Shown: positions 1-7,630, counted from the stretch's first letter. The stretch: DNA of 8,370 nt from Candidatus Omnitrophota bacterium (GCA_028687525.1 JAQTZX010000048.1:1-8370); one strand, 5' to 3'. Notes: generated by a model from the sequence alone, not told the origin. Program-made: numbers and translations.

Positions 1-105
1 CTCGGTTTTGAGACCGCCGATTTTTATTGGGGGGATAAGATTCCGGATGCCGCATTGATAGAAAAAGTGAAAGAAACGGTCAACACTAACGCGGCCGCTT
101 TTTAA
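1..105 (+). CDS. 3' end of an unidentified protein (partial)
   Basis: The reading frame is open from the first base of the window and ends at TAA (103-105). It gives 34 C-terminal residues that include the segment ETADFYWGDKIPDAALIEKV and finish in NTNAAAF. I do not recognise the family from this tail. It has no membrane segment and no obvious catalytic motif. It ends 21 bases before the next gene, on the same strand, so it is probably the preceding member of the same operon. The 5' part lies outside the window. Coding status is inferred from the uninterrupted frame and the spacing; function is unknown. Confidence 0.6.
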   Translation, partial: LGFETADFYWGDKIPDAALIEKVKETVNTNAAAF

Positions 106-126
106 ATATTCGAGAAACGGGGTAAA

Positions 127-1800
127 ATGGGAATAACCAGCGAAATAATAACGTACGCTAACCGGGAGAACAGGAAAATCACCGGGTTTTACGATTATAC
201 GGATTGCCGGCCTGAAAACGGCCTGATTATTATCCCGCCGGCATACGGAGAGACGAAAAAAGATTCTCTCAAGGTATCCTATTTTCTGGTTAAGAACGGT
301 TTTAACGTTATCAGGTACGATTCCACTTGTCATGTCGGCGAAAGTGAAGGCGATATGATTGATGCCGATTTTGAAAAGATGAAAAACGACATTCTTTCCA
401 CTCTGGATTTCGCGGAAAAGAAGTTCAATGCCGGCACTATGGGTATTGTCGGATCAAGCCTGGCAGTAAGAACGGCGATCAAGGCCGCTTCCCAGGATAA
501 ACGCATAAGATTTCTGCTTGGTTTGGTGGGTATCGTGGATATCCGGAGCGCTCTAAAAACCATATATCACCAGGATGTTATCGGTGAGATACTGGATAAC
601 GGGTATAAGGGGAAAACCATAGACGATATCATGGGATTCGAGGTAAGCATAAATTTTGCCCTCTCCGCCATAAGGAATAAGTACCACGATCTGGAAACGA
701 CCCGGGAGGACATAAGAAAAGTGGATATTCCCATTGTCCTGATTGCGGCGGAAAAAGACCCCTGGGTGAATCTTATCGATGTCCGGGAGACCCTCGATTT
801 ATCTCCAAGCACCGGCAAGGAATTTGTGGTCATCCCCAATGCTATGCATCAGTTGAACGAAAATCCGGAGATGGCCTTTTTTGCGCTCCAGCAGACGGTC
901 ATCTTCACGAAAAAATATCTCGTTCATATGGATTTCACCCCCGGAGAAGTCGTTGTGCCTTCACAGGATGAAATGAGCGGGCAATGGAAAATCGAAGAGG
1001 AAAGGCTTAAAAACCTCCTGCAGAAAAATCTCGAAGGAGAAAAGGCGTTCTGGGAAAAGTATTTGAATAAATTCGTCTTGATCAATAAATCCCGGGATTA
1101 CCGGGATTTCCTGAAACTTATATATGAGTCCATGGATATTAGGCAGGGGGAATACGTACTGGATGCGGGATGCGGTAACGGGCACTTCGGGGCATGGATG
1201 CTGGAATCACTCATCGAAAAAATTTTCAAGGAGAGGATTGATTTTGAAAAGTTCACCGTTGTTAATTATCTCGGACTGGATTTTGCGGAGAACAACCTGA
1301 AAGAAGCGTCATTCAAACATCTGAATATGCTTAGGAGGATATACCGGGAATTATGTATCCGGGAAAGATACAGAATAATCGATTATAAATACTTGCCGGC
1401 CGATTTGGAGTCCCCGTTGCCTTTCGCCGGCAATACATTTGATAAAATATGCTGTAATCTGGTTATCTCATACGTTAAAGATCCCGGTTTTACCGTGAGT
1501 GAATTATTCAGGGTTATGAAGCCGGGAGGAAAAATCGTAGTGAGTTCGATGAAACCTTACGCGGATTTGTCCCTGATATACAGCAATTTCGCGGACCAGG
1601 CTGAAGAGCCGGAAGAAATAGATGAGGCCAGAAAGTTGTTAAGCGCGGCGGGGAGAATAAAACAGAAAGAAAACGCCGGCATATATAATTTTTTCCCGGA
1701 AGAGGAGTTGTTCCGGTTCCTTGATGACGCGGGGGCTAAAAATATAAAGATTGTGCGCGCTTTTGCAAACCAAGCTAATCTGTCGGTAAGCGAAAAATGA
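127..1800 (+). CDS. LuxD-like acyltransferase/thioesterase fused to a SAM-dependent methyltransferase
   Basis: This 557-residue protein has two domains. Residues 1 to about 300 resemble LuxD (acyl-transferase family of alpha/beta hydrolases), which removes fatty acyl groups from acyl-ACP in luminous bacteria. Matching blocks are the GFNVIRYDSTCHVGESEG region (58-75), the nucleophile elbow GIVGSSLAVR (106-115, Ser111 as likely nucleophile), the FLLGLVGIVDIR strand, Asp211 in AAEKDPWVN, and His241 in NAMHQLNEN. From memory, LuxD uses Ser114, Asp211 and His241, so the set is intact. A helical, charged linker (about 285-335) leads to a class I methyltransferase: motif I VLDAGCGNGHFG (344-355), acidic strand LGLDFAENNL (382-391), FDKICCNLVISYV (438-450) and a post-motif ELFRVMKPGGKIVVSS (459-474). 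No signal peptide is seen, so it is likely cytoplasmic. The start has only a weak purine run upstream (ACGGGG). The gene end overlaps the kinase start (ATGA). The substrate is unknown; a role in releasing and methylating the product of the downstream ACP-based pathway is inferred. Confidence 0.85.
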   Translation: MGITSEIITYANRENRKITGFYDYTDCRPENGLIIIPPAYGETKKDSLKVSYFLVKNGFNVIRYDSTCHVGESEGDMIDADFEKMKNDILSTLDFAEKKFNAGTMGIVGSSLAVRTAIKAASQDKRIRFLLGLVGIVDIRSALKTIYHQDVIGEILDNGYKGKTIDDIMGFEVSINFALSAIRNKYHDLETTREDIRKVDIPIVLIAAEKDPWVNLIDVRETLDLSPSTGKEFVVIPNAMHQLNENPEMAFFALQQTVIFTKKYLVHMDFTPGEVVVPSQDEMSGQWKIEEERLKNLLQKNLEGEKAFWEKYLNKFVLINKSRDYRDFLKLIYESMDIRQGEYVLDAGCGNGHFGAWMLESLIEKIFKERIDFEKFTVVNYLGLDFAENNLKEASFKHLNMLRRIYRELCIRERYRIIDYKYLPADLESPLPFAGNTFDKICCNLVISYVKDPGFTVSELFRVMKPGGKIVVSSMKPYADLSLIYSNFADQAEEPEEIDEARKLLSAAGRIKQKENAGIYNFFPEEELFRFLDDAGAKNIKIVRAFANQANLSVSEK

Positions 1801-3980
1801 ACTTTTATGCCATCAGCGGACTGATTAACGGGCTCGTAAGCAGCTTCATGGGTATGTTCGTCTATCTTAAGAATCCCCGGGGCCAGGTTAATAAAAGCTA
1901 CGGATTATTAAGCCTTTCTTTGGCGGTGTGGAGTTACAGCTATTTTCTGTGGCAGATATCCGATGATTATACAAGCGCTTTCGGATGGATCCGTTTATTG
2001 TCCATAGGCGCTGTTTTTATCCCGATTTTCTTCCTGAATTTTGTCTTCAGTCTTTTAAACCTGCAAGAAAAGAAATCGAAGGTTCTCTTGGGCGGCTATT
2101 GTATTGCCGTATTATTTATCCCCCTTACTTTTACCCGCCTGTTTATAAGCGGATTAAGCCCGAAAATGTCTTTCCGTTACTGGCCGGATGCCGGCGGTAT
2201 CTATTTCCTGTTCCTGGTTTTTTTCTTTGCCAATGTCATCTGTGCCTGTTATTCGATGTTTAAAGCATACATAAAACCGGACGGAATGGAATACGAACGG
2301 AATCAGATAAAGTATGTGTTGATAGCTTCCGCCATAGGTTTTCTCGGAGGCGCGACTAATTATCCGCTCTGGTATAACATACGGTTATTGCCTGCGGGCA
2401 ATATACTTGTTTCCGTTCATGTCGTGGTCCTGGCATATGCTATTATCCGGTACCGCCTTATGGATATCAAGGTTACCATCACCCGCACGGGGATTTTTGC
2501 CGCGGTATACAGCCTGGTCATGGGATTACCGTTTTTCCTGGCATTTTGCTGTAAAGAGCGGCTTATCGGTTTGCTGGGTGTAAATTGGTGGACCGCTCCG
2601 CTTATTTCGATGGCAATCCTGGCGACCGGAGGGCCTTTTATATATATTTTCCTTCAGAAAAGAGCGGAAGCGATACTTTTACGCGAACAACACCGCTATC
2701 AGGAAGCTTTGAGAAAGACCGTTAAGGAAATGACCAGGATCCTTAATCTTGAAAAATTGCTGAATTTGATCATAGATGTTATCACGGACACGGTGGGGAT
2801 TTCTCATTCGGCGATTTATTTATTTGATCCGTCCAAAAAGCAATACAAGTTAATGGCCGGCCGTAATTTGACGGAAGAACAGCCTCCGGTAATTGATGAG
2901 AGATCGGCATTGGTAGAATGGCTGGAAAGCCGGAAGGAACCGTTATTGTATGAAGAGATTAAGCGGGGAATTCGCGGTGTTTCATTTGTCCGGAGCCCCG
3001 AAGAATTAAACCGGGAAATCCAGGTTTTAGATGCTTCGTTTGTTGTCCCGGGTATTTTGGAAAACAAGATGATCGGATTTTTTGTCCTTGGAGAAAAACG
3101 TTCCGGAAGGATGTATACTTCCGAAGATTTTGATGTTTTTTCCGTCCTTGCGAACCAGTCCGCCCTGGCGGTTGAAAATGCCTTATTATATGAAAATATA
3201 GAAGATAAGGTCAAACAAAGAACTACGGAGCTCCTGGAGGTACAGCGGCAGCTTATTCAAGTGGAAAAGTTAGCCACAATCGGCACATTGGCTGGAGGAG
3301 TGGCGCATGAAATAAACAACCCGCTGTGCGCGATTTTGACCAATGTTCAGATGCTGCTGGAAACCGACAGCACGATGGATGCCGACACCCAGGAATCGCT
3401 TAAGCTCATAGAGGAAGCGACCAAACGCTGCCGGACTATCGTGCAAAAACTGATGACTTACGCCAAGAAACCGCTGGTGTCGGCGGAAACCGCGGAAGTC
3501 AAGGAAGTCAACGCGGCAACCGTGGTGGAAAAAGCAGTCGCCTTTTTAAGGTATCAATTGGAACAGGAGAATATAAAGGTAACCGTGGAGGTTAAAGACG
3601 GCAAATTTACGGTGATGGGGAACCAGAACGAACTTGAACAGGTGATCACAAATATAATCTTAAACGGACGGGATGCCATAAAACAGGCAAGAGAAAACGG
3701 CATGATCCATATTGCCGTTTCCGATCCGGAGGATTGGGTCATTATCCGCATCAAAGATGACGGCGGGGGAATTCCCAAAGAGATAATCACAAAAGTTTTC
3801 GACCCTTTTTTCACCACAAAAGAAGTGGGCAAAGGCCTGGGCCTTGGTCTTTCAATCTGCCAGTCTATTATCGAGAAACACAACGGCCTGATTACCGTGC
3901 AGTCTGAAACCGGAAAGGGTACGGTTTTTAAAATAAAGGTCCCGAAGTTAAAGGAAAACGCGTTAAAAACGGCGCTCTGA
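1797..3980 (+). CDS. Membrane sensor histidine kinase (7TM-type sensor, GAF, HisKA, HATPase)
   Basis: This 727-residue kinase begins in the ATGA that ends the previous gene, and no strong ribosome binding site is visible, so translational coupling is likely. Residues 1-225 look like the 7TM histidine-kinase sensor region: hydrophobic segments lie at about 4-24, 34-53, 64-88, 96-115, 133-157, 170-190 and 200-218, ending in the characteristic YAIIRYRLMDI. Two further hydrophobic segments follow (229-251, 264-286). A GAF-like domain spans about 315-465, and a charged coiled-coil-like linker lies at about 460-495. The dimerisation/phosphoacceptor helix carries the H-box VAHEINNPL with His504. The ATPase domain shows the N-box ILNGRDAI (Asn623), DDGGGIP (654-660), FDPFFTTKE (668-676) and GKGLGLGLS (678-686). 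All key kinase residues are present. The adjacent receiver, 15 bases downstream, is the obvious phosphotransfer partner. The stimulus is unknown; placement among acyl-chain genes could mean membrane-lipid or product sensing, which is inference only. Confidence 0.93.
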   Translation: MNFYAISGLINGLVSSFMGMFVYLKNPRGQVNKSYGLLSLSLAVWSYSYFLWQISDDYTSAFGWIRLLSIGAVFIPIFFLNFVFSLLNLQEKKSKVLLGGYCIAVLFIPLTFTRLFISGLSPKMSFRYWPDAGGIYFLFLVFFFANVICACYSMFKAYIKPDGMEYERNQIKYVLIASAIGFLGGATNYPLWYNIRLLPAGNILVSVHVVVLAYAIIRYRLMDIKVTITRTGIFAAVYSLVMGLPFFLAFCCKERLIGLLGVNWWTAPLISMAILATGGPFIYIFLQKRAEAILLREQHRYQEALRKTVKEMTRILNLEKLLNLIIDVITDTVGISHSAIYLFDPSKKQYKLMAGRNLTEEQPPVIDERSALVEWLESRKEPLLYEEIKRGIRGVSFVRSPEELNREIQVLDASFVVPGILENKMIGFFVLGEKRSGRMYTSEDFDVFSVLANQSALAVENALLYENIEDKVKQRTTELLEVQRQLIQVEKLATIGTLAGGVAHEINNPLCAILTNVQMLLETDSTMDADTQESLKLIEEATKRCRTIVQKLMTYAKKPLVSAETAEVKEVNAATVVEKAVAFLRYQLEQENIKVTVEVKDGKFTVMGNQNELEQVITNIILNGRDAIKQARENGMIHIAVSDPEDWVIIRIKDDGGGIPKEIITKVFDPFFTTKEVGKGLGLGLSICQSIIEKHNGLITVQSETGKGTVFKIKVPKLKENALKTAL

Positions 3981-3982
3981 TA

Positions 3983-3990
3983 AGGGGGTG
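3983..3990 (+). promoter_or_regulatory. Ribosome binding site of the receiver gene
   Basis: AGGGGGTG sits five bases before the ATG at 3996 and differs from the ideal AGGAGGTG by one base. It is much stronger than anything before the kinase start, so the receiver is probably translated at a higher rate than the kinase from the same message. Confidence 0.6.
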
Positions 3991-3995
3991 GAGTA

Positions 3996-4382
3996 ATGGC
4001 TAAAAATATACTTATTATCGACGATGAGGGGTTGGTCACTAAAAGCCTTCAGAAAATGCTTGCCAAGGAGGGATATACCGCGGTGGTCGCCGCCTGCGGG
4101 AAAGACGCGATCGCCGAGTATAAAAAGTCGGAATTCGATTTGATCGTCTGCGACGTGCGTATGCCGGGGATGGATGGGATAGAGACTATCGAGGAAATCC
4201 GCAGGCTCCGGGACGGCCTTGAAAGAAAAAATATCCCGGAAGTGCTTATTACCGGATATGCAGACGAAGAGAAATACAAGAACGCCCTGAAATTAAAAGT
4301 GGCGGATTATTTGTTTAAACCGTTCGACAGGAGCCAGTTCCTGGATATTATAAAGAAAAACCTGCATGCCGATAAAGAATAA
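3996..4382 (+). CDS. Single-domain response regulator (CheY-like receiver)
   Basis: The 128 residues form a single receiver domain and nothing else. The acidic pair Asp9-Asp10 (LIIDDEG) binds the metal ion. Asp53 in VCDVRMPGMDG is the phosphoacceptor. Thr86 (ITGYADE) and Lys108 (LFKPF) complete the active site, with Tyr105 as the usual aromatic switch. There is no DNA-binding, enzymatic or other output domain, so it must act by protein contact or as a phosphate relay rather than by binding DNA itself. It follows the histidine kinase by 15 bases, behind a good ribosome binding site, and its last 17 bases overlap the start of the ketoreductase gene in another frame. The target is unknown; candidates are a separate output protein elsewhere in the genome or an enzyme of this operon. 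Confidence 0.93.
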   Translation: MAKNILIIDDEGLVTKSLQKMLAKEGYTAVVAACGKDAIAEYKKSEFDLIVCDVRMPGMDGIETIEEIRRLRDGLERKNIPEVLITGYADEEKYKNALKLKVADYLFKPFDRSQFLDIIKKNLHADKE

Positions 4383-5112
4383 AACCGCTATTATAAGCGG
4401 CGGAAGCCGCGGTATAGGAAGGGCGATAGCCCTGGAGCTTGCCCGTGAAGGGGCGAATATCGCTTTTAATTATCTGCACAGCGCCTCGGAGGCGCGCAGT
4501 CTGGTCAGGGAATTGCAGTCTTCGGGGGTGAAAGTAAAGGCATCCCGGGTGGATATTAAAGATTTTGAGGCGGTGGCGGAATGGGTGGATCGGACCCGGA
4601 AATATTTCGGCGGGTTGGATGTGGTGGTCAATAACGCCGGTATAATACGGGATAAGGCTTTGATGTTCATGGAAAAATCCGATTGGCAGGAAGTTATCGA
4701 TGTCGACCTGGGAGGCGTGTTCAATCTGACCCGTGCCGCGATAATCGGTTTAATGAAACAGAAAAGCGGCCGGATAGTGAATATCAGTTCGGTAAGCGGA
4801 GTTATCGGTTTGCCGCGGCAGTCGAATTATTCCGCCGCGAAAGCGGGCATTATCGGGTTTACCAAGGCATTGGCGAAAGAGACCGGCGGCTATAATATCC
4901 GGGTAAATGCCGTTGCCGCCGGGTTCATCGATACCGATATGACCGGGGGATTGCAGGAATCTTTTAAGAACAAGATGCTTGAATATATTCCTCTGGGGAG
5001 GTTCGGCAAAGCGGAAGAGGTGGCAAAGGCGGTGAAGTTTCTCGTAAGCGATGAATCCGGGTATATCACCGGAGAAACGATCGTGATAGACGGCGGTCTG
5101 TCAATGGCATAG
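4366..5112 (+). CDS. fabG: 3-oxoacyl-ACP reductase, FabG-type short-chain dehydrogenase
   Basis: At 248 residues it has the normal FabG length. It reduces 3-oxoacyl-ACP to 3-hydroxyacyl-ACP with NAD(P)H in the cytoplasm. The cofactor loop is SGGSRGIGRA (11-20), the adenine pocket Asp is in RVDIKD (61-66), and NNAG is at 89-92. The catalytic set is Asn120, Ser142 (NISSVSG), Tyr155 and Lys159 (YSAAK). The C-terminus GETIVIDGGLSMA is typical of the family. The ATG at 4366 is chosen because the family normally starts six to eight residues before the Rossmann strand. It lies inside the end of the receiver gene (17-base overlap, different frame) with no clear ribosome binding site, so translational coupling is likely. 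It is followed by ketosynthase, ACP and dehydratase genes and is presumably the ketoreductase of that dedicated set, rather than the housekeeping FabG. That last point is inferred from context. Confidence 0.93.
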   Translation: MPIKNKTAIISGGSRGIGRAIALELAREGANIAFNYLHSASEARSLVRELQSSGVKVKASRVDIKDFEAVAEWVDRTRKYFGGLDVVVNNAGIIRDKALMFMEKSDWQEVIDVDLGGVFNLTRAAIIGLMKQKSGRIVNISSVSGVIGLPRQSNYSAAKAGIIGFTKALAKETGGYNIRVNAVAAGFIDTDMTGGLQESFKNKMLEYIPLGRFGKAEEVAKAVKFLVSDESGYITGETIVIDGGLSMA

Positions 5113-5143
5113 AGGAGAGACGTTCTGATAATCCCGTGGAATC

Positions 5144-5151
5144 GGGGGAGG
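5144..5151 (+). promoter_or_regulatory. Ribosome binding site that fixes a TTG start
   Basis: GGGGGAGG lies six bases upstream of the TTG at 5158. No ATG is available nearby in frame, and the encoded protein must begin just before the KRIVITGVG strand, so this site decides the start. Part of it (5143-5146) can pair with CCCG at 5133-5136 across a six-base loop, a small stem that could mildly limit access. Confidence 0.6.
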
Positions 5152-5157
5152 TTTAGA

Positions 5158-6399
5158 TTGCAGGGAACAGATAATAAACGGATAGTGATAACGGGAGTGG
5201 GAGTCATCGCTCCCAACGGTATCGGCAAGGACGCATACTGGAAAGCTTTGAAAGAAGGCACGTCCGGCATACGCCCGATCACGGTTTTTGACCCGGGATT
5301 TTTCAAGGCCCGCCACGCGGGAGAAGTCCCTGATTTCAACGCGGAAGAGTTCATGGGGGCAAAAGGGTTGCGAAATATGGACCGGAGCACCAAACTTCTG
5401 TGTTCGGCGGCCAAATTGGCGATAGGTGACGCGGGCCTTGCGATAACCGAAGATAATACCTATGACATCGGCGTGGTCACCGCTACCACGTTATCGGTTG
5501 TATTCAATATCGCCGAATTCACGAGAGACGCCGAAGTCGACGGACCTAAACATGTAAATCCGGCGAGATTCCCTTCCACTACCATTAATTCTCCTTCAAG
5601 CCAGCTTTCCATATGGTTTAAGATAAAAGGATTTAATGCGACTGTCTCTACCGGTTACACCGCCGGTATCGATGCCCTGAAATACGCGGTGGATTTTATA
5701 AAATTGGGAAGGGCTAAAGCGGTATTGGTCGCGGGCGTGGAAGCGTTGTTTTTCCAGAGTTACGTGGGATTCCTTAAATTGGACTTTCTTGCCGGGATAA
5801 AAGGCGAAGAAATTTCCTGTCCCTTTGATAAACGAAGGAACGGCATCATATTAGGGGAAGGCTCCGGAGTGGTGGTAATAGAAGATGCGGAGTATGCCGC
5901 ATCCCGCGGGGCAAAGGTGTACGCGGAAGTAAAAGGCATCGGTAATTTGTTCGATCCGTTCCGCAGCGGGAAATATAATCCTCACGCCGATGGATTAAAA
6001 CGGTCGATACTCGAGGCTTTGAAAAAATCCGGTATCGGGAACGATGAAATCGATTATATATGCGCTTCCGCAAACTCGGTAGAACAGCAGGACAGGCTGG
6101 AAACGATGATAATAAAGGAAGTCCTGGGAGAAAATGCCCGGTCGACTCCGGTAAGTTCCATAAAGTCCATGATCGGAGAGGCAATGAGCGCTTCCGGGGT
6201 TTTGCAGATTATCGCTTCCGTGGGAGCTTTGGAAGAGTGTTTTATCCCGCCCACCATAAATTATAAAGAACCGGATCCCGCCTGCGACCTGGATTATGTG
6301 GTAAACGAGGCGAGAATAAAACGGCCGGGCAACATATTGATAAACAACTTCGGCCCCGGGGGCAACAACGCGGCCTGTGTATTAAGCAGGCTAATATAA
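5158..6399 (+). CDS. Ketosynthase-like protein lacking the catalytic triad (KS-beta / chain-length-factor-like)
   Basis: This 413-residue protein has the full-length FabF/KAS-II fold pattern: VITGVGVIAPNGIGKD at the start, the CPFDKRRNGIILGEGSG block (221-237), IPPTINY (363-369), and a terminal NNFGPGGNN. All three catalytic positions are altered. The nucleophile motif, normally STAC-TAG, reads STGYTAG, with Tyr167 at the cysteine position. The first histidine motif, normally CAHGTGT, reads CASANSV (Ser304). The second, normally GHCMGAAS, reads GEAMSASG (Glu341). The structural lysine Lys336 is kept. It therefore cannot condense by the normal mechanism and most likely pairs with the active ketosynthase encoded immediately downstream, as chain-length factors do in type II polyketide and aryl-polyene systems. 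The start is TTG at 5158, supported by a strong upstream ribosome binding site. Pseudoenzyme status is read directly; partnership and chain-length role are inferred. Confidence 0.85.
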   Translation: MQGTDNKRIVITGVGVIAPNGIGKDAYWKALKEGTSGIRPITVFDPGFFKARHAGEVPDFNAEEFMGAKGLRNMDRSTKLLCSAAKLAIGDAGLAITEDNTYDIGVVTATTLSVVFNIAEFTRDAEVDGPKHVNPARFPSTTINSPSSQLSIWFKIKGFNATVSTGYTAGIDALKYAVDFIKLGRAKAVLVAGVEALFFQSYVGFLKLDFLAGIKGEEISCPFDKRRNGIILGEGSGVVVIEDAEYAASRGAKVYAEVKGIGNLFDPFRSGKYNPHADGLKRSILEALKKSGIGNDEIDYICASANSVEQQDRLETMIIKEVLGENARSTPVSSIKSMIGEAMSASGVLQIIASVGALEECFIPPTINYKEPDPACDLDYVVNEARIKRPGNILINNFGPGGNNAACVLSRLI

Positions 6400-6415
6400 G
6401 GAATCAGGTGCGATT

Positions 6416-7630
6416 ATGGACAATACTCGCGTGGTAGTGACAGGTTTGGGCGTGGTTTCGTCTATCGGCATCGGCTGGAAGAAATTCTGGGATGCCGCGC
6501 TCAAGGGTAAAACCGGGATAAGCAGGATTACCGCTTTTGACACCGCGGGATTCAAATGCCGTAAAGGGGGGGAGGTAAAAAAGTTCAATCCCGATGATTT
6601 TGTCCAAAAAAGAAAAGCGAAGTTTTTAGGCAGGGCTTCGCAGTTGGCCATAGCCGCTTCCATGCTGGCAGTGAAAGATTCCGGGTTGCCGCAGAAAAAC
6701 TTGAGCGGGAACAGGACGGGAGTCATGGCGGGCACAACCATGGGGGAGAAACCGCTTGAAGAACTTTTATTTTCATGGGTAAAACAGGGGCTCAAGGATA
6801 TAGACCGGAGAAGGATCATGCAGTCCGCCGCGAATAATATTTCGAATAATATCGCCATCAGCAACAAGATCGGCGGGCAGAATTATTTGTTTCCCACCGC
6901 CTGCGCGGCCGGGAACTACGCCATCGGTTACGGGTTTGACCTGATTAAGTCCGGAGAACTGGATTACGTGCTGGCCGGCGGGGTTGACGCTTTTTTTTAT
7001 GTTTCGTACGTCGGATTCCAGAGTTTATACGCCATGTCTGCGGATAAATGCCGTCCTTTCGATAAAAACAGAAAAGGCATGATGGTGGGTGAGGGTGCCG
7101 GCATGCTGGTTTTGGAAAGGCTGGATTCGGCTTTGGCGAGAAAAGCCCCGGTCTACGCGGAAATTTTAGGCTACGGGCTTTCTTGCGACGCGTATCATGC
7201 CACGGCTCCCGACGTATCCGGCATCACTCATGCCATCGAAAAAGCCCTCGCGGAATCCGGTATAACGTATGAAGATGTGGATTACATCTGCGCGCACGGC
7301 ACAGGGACCCCGATGAATGATAAAACCGAATGCCGGGCTATAAAGAACGTGTTAAGAGAACGGTACAGTGAAGTTCCCGTAACTTCACTGAAATCGATGC
7401 TCGGCCATTGCATGGGCGCGGCATCCGCGATTGAGGCGATCTCATGCTGCCTGACGGTCAAGAACGATACGATCCCGCCCACGATTAATTTCGAGACTCC
7501 GGATCCGGAGTGTGATATAGATTGTGTGCCTAATAAAGCGAGAGAACAGAAAGTGGACATAGCTTTGAACAACGGTTTTGCCTTTGGGGGGAATAATTCA
7601 TGCCTGGTGCTTAAGAAATACCAGCCATAG
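6416..7630 (+). CDS. Beta-ketoacyl-ACP synthase, FabF-type (KS-alpha, catalytically intact)
   Basis: This 404-residue condensing enzyme joins an acyl chain to a malonyl-ACP-derived unit in the cytoplasm. It has the complete Cys-His-His set: Cys163 in PTACAAGN, His294 in CAHGTGTPMND and His331 in SMLGHCMGAAS, plus Lys326. The start VVVTGLGVVSSIG, the block RPFDKNRKGMMVGEGAGM (213-230) and the end FAFGGNNSC (387-395) are standard for the family. It follows the inactive ketosynthase-like gene by 16 bases and shares its overall design, including the SYVGF segment, so the two probably arose by duplication and form a heterodimer. CAGGTG (6405-6410) just before the ATG may serve as the ribosome binding site. 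It carries one T8 run (6991-6998) without frame disruption. It is named as a family member rather than fabF because context points to a specialised pathway. Confidence 0.92.
   Translation: MDNTRVVVTGLGVVSSIGIGWKKFWDAALKGKTGISRITAFDTAGFKCRKGGEVKKFNPDDFVQKRKAKFLGRASQLAIAASMLAVKDSGLPQKNLSGNRTGVMAGTTMGEKPLEELLFSWVKQGLKDIDRRRIMQSAANNISNNIAISNKIGGQNYLFPTACAAGNYAIGYGFDLIKSGELDYVLAGGVDAFFYVSYVGFQSLYAMSADKCRPFDKNRKGMMVGEGAGMLVLERLDSALARKAPVYAEILGYGLSCDAYHATAPDVSGITHAIEKALAESGITYEDVDYICAHGTGTPMNDKTECRAIKNVLRERYSEVPVTSLKSMLGHCMGAASAIEAISCCLTVKNDTIPPTINFETPDPECDIDCVPNKAREQKVDIALNNGFAFGGNNSCLVLKKYQP

Noticed and set aside
103..129. The upstream tail and the LuxD-like gene are in the same frame, separated by one TAA and seven codons, suggesting possible readthrough or a split gene.
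   Set aside because: A shared frame has a one-in-three chance of occurring, the ATG at 127 sits where the LuxD-like fold should begin, and no readthrough signal is visible.
1091..1110. Short direct repeat of CCGGGATT in the linker of the fusion gene.
   Set aside because: Only two copies, fully explained by coding of the repeated Arg-Asp-aromatic residues.
3554..4039. Long antisense open frame of about 160 codons across the kinase 3' end and receiver start.
   Set aside because: It mirrors strongly supported kinase and receiver coding sequence, has no recognisable motif, and spans a gene boundary with no ribosome binding site of its own.
6566..6575. Internal ribosome-binding-like run of seven G followed by AGG inside the active ketosynthase gene.
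   Set aside because: No start codon follows at proper spacing in a frame that gives a sensible protein; it encodes Lys-Gly-Gly-Glu of the normal ketosynthase frame.
6991..6998. T8 homopolymer in the active ketosynthase, a possible slippage or phase-variation tract.
   Set aside because: The frame is intact, the run encodes conserved aromatic residues, and eight bases within a conserved catalytic gene is weak evidence for phase variation.
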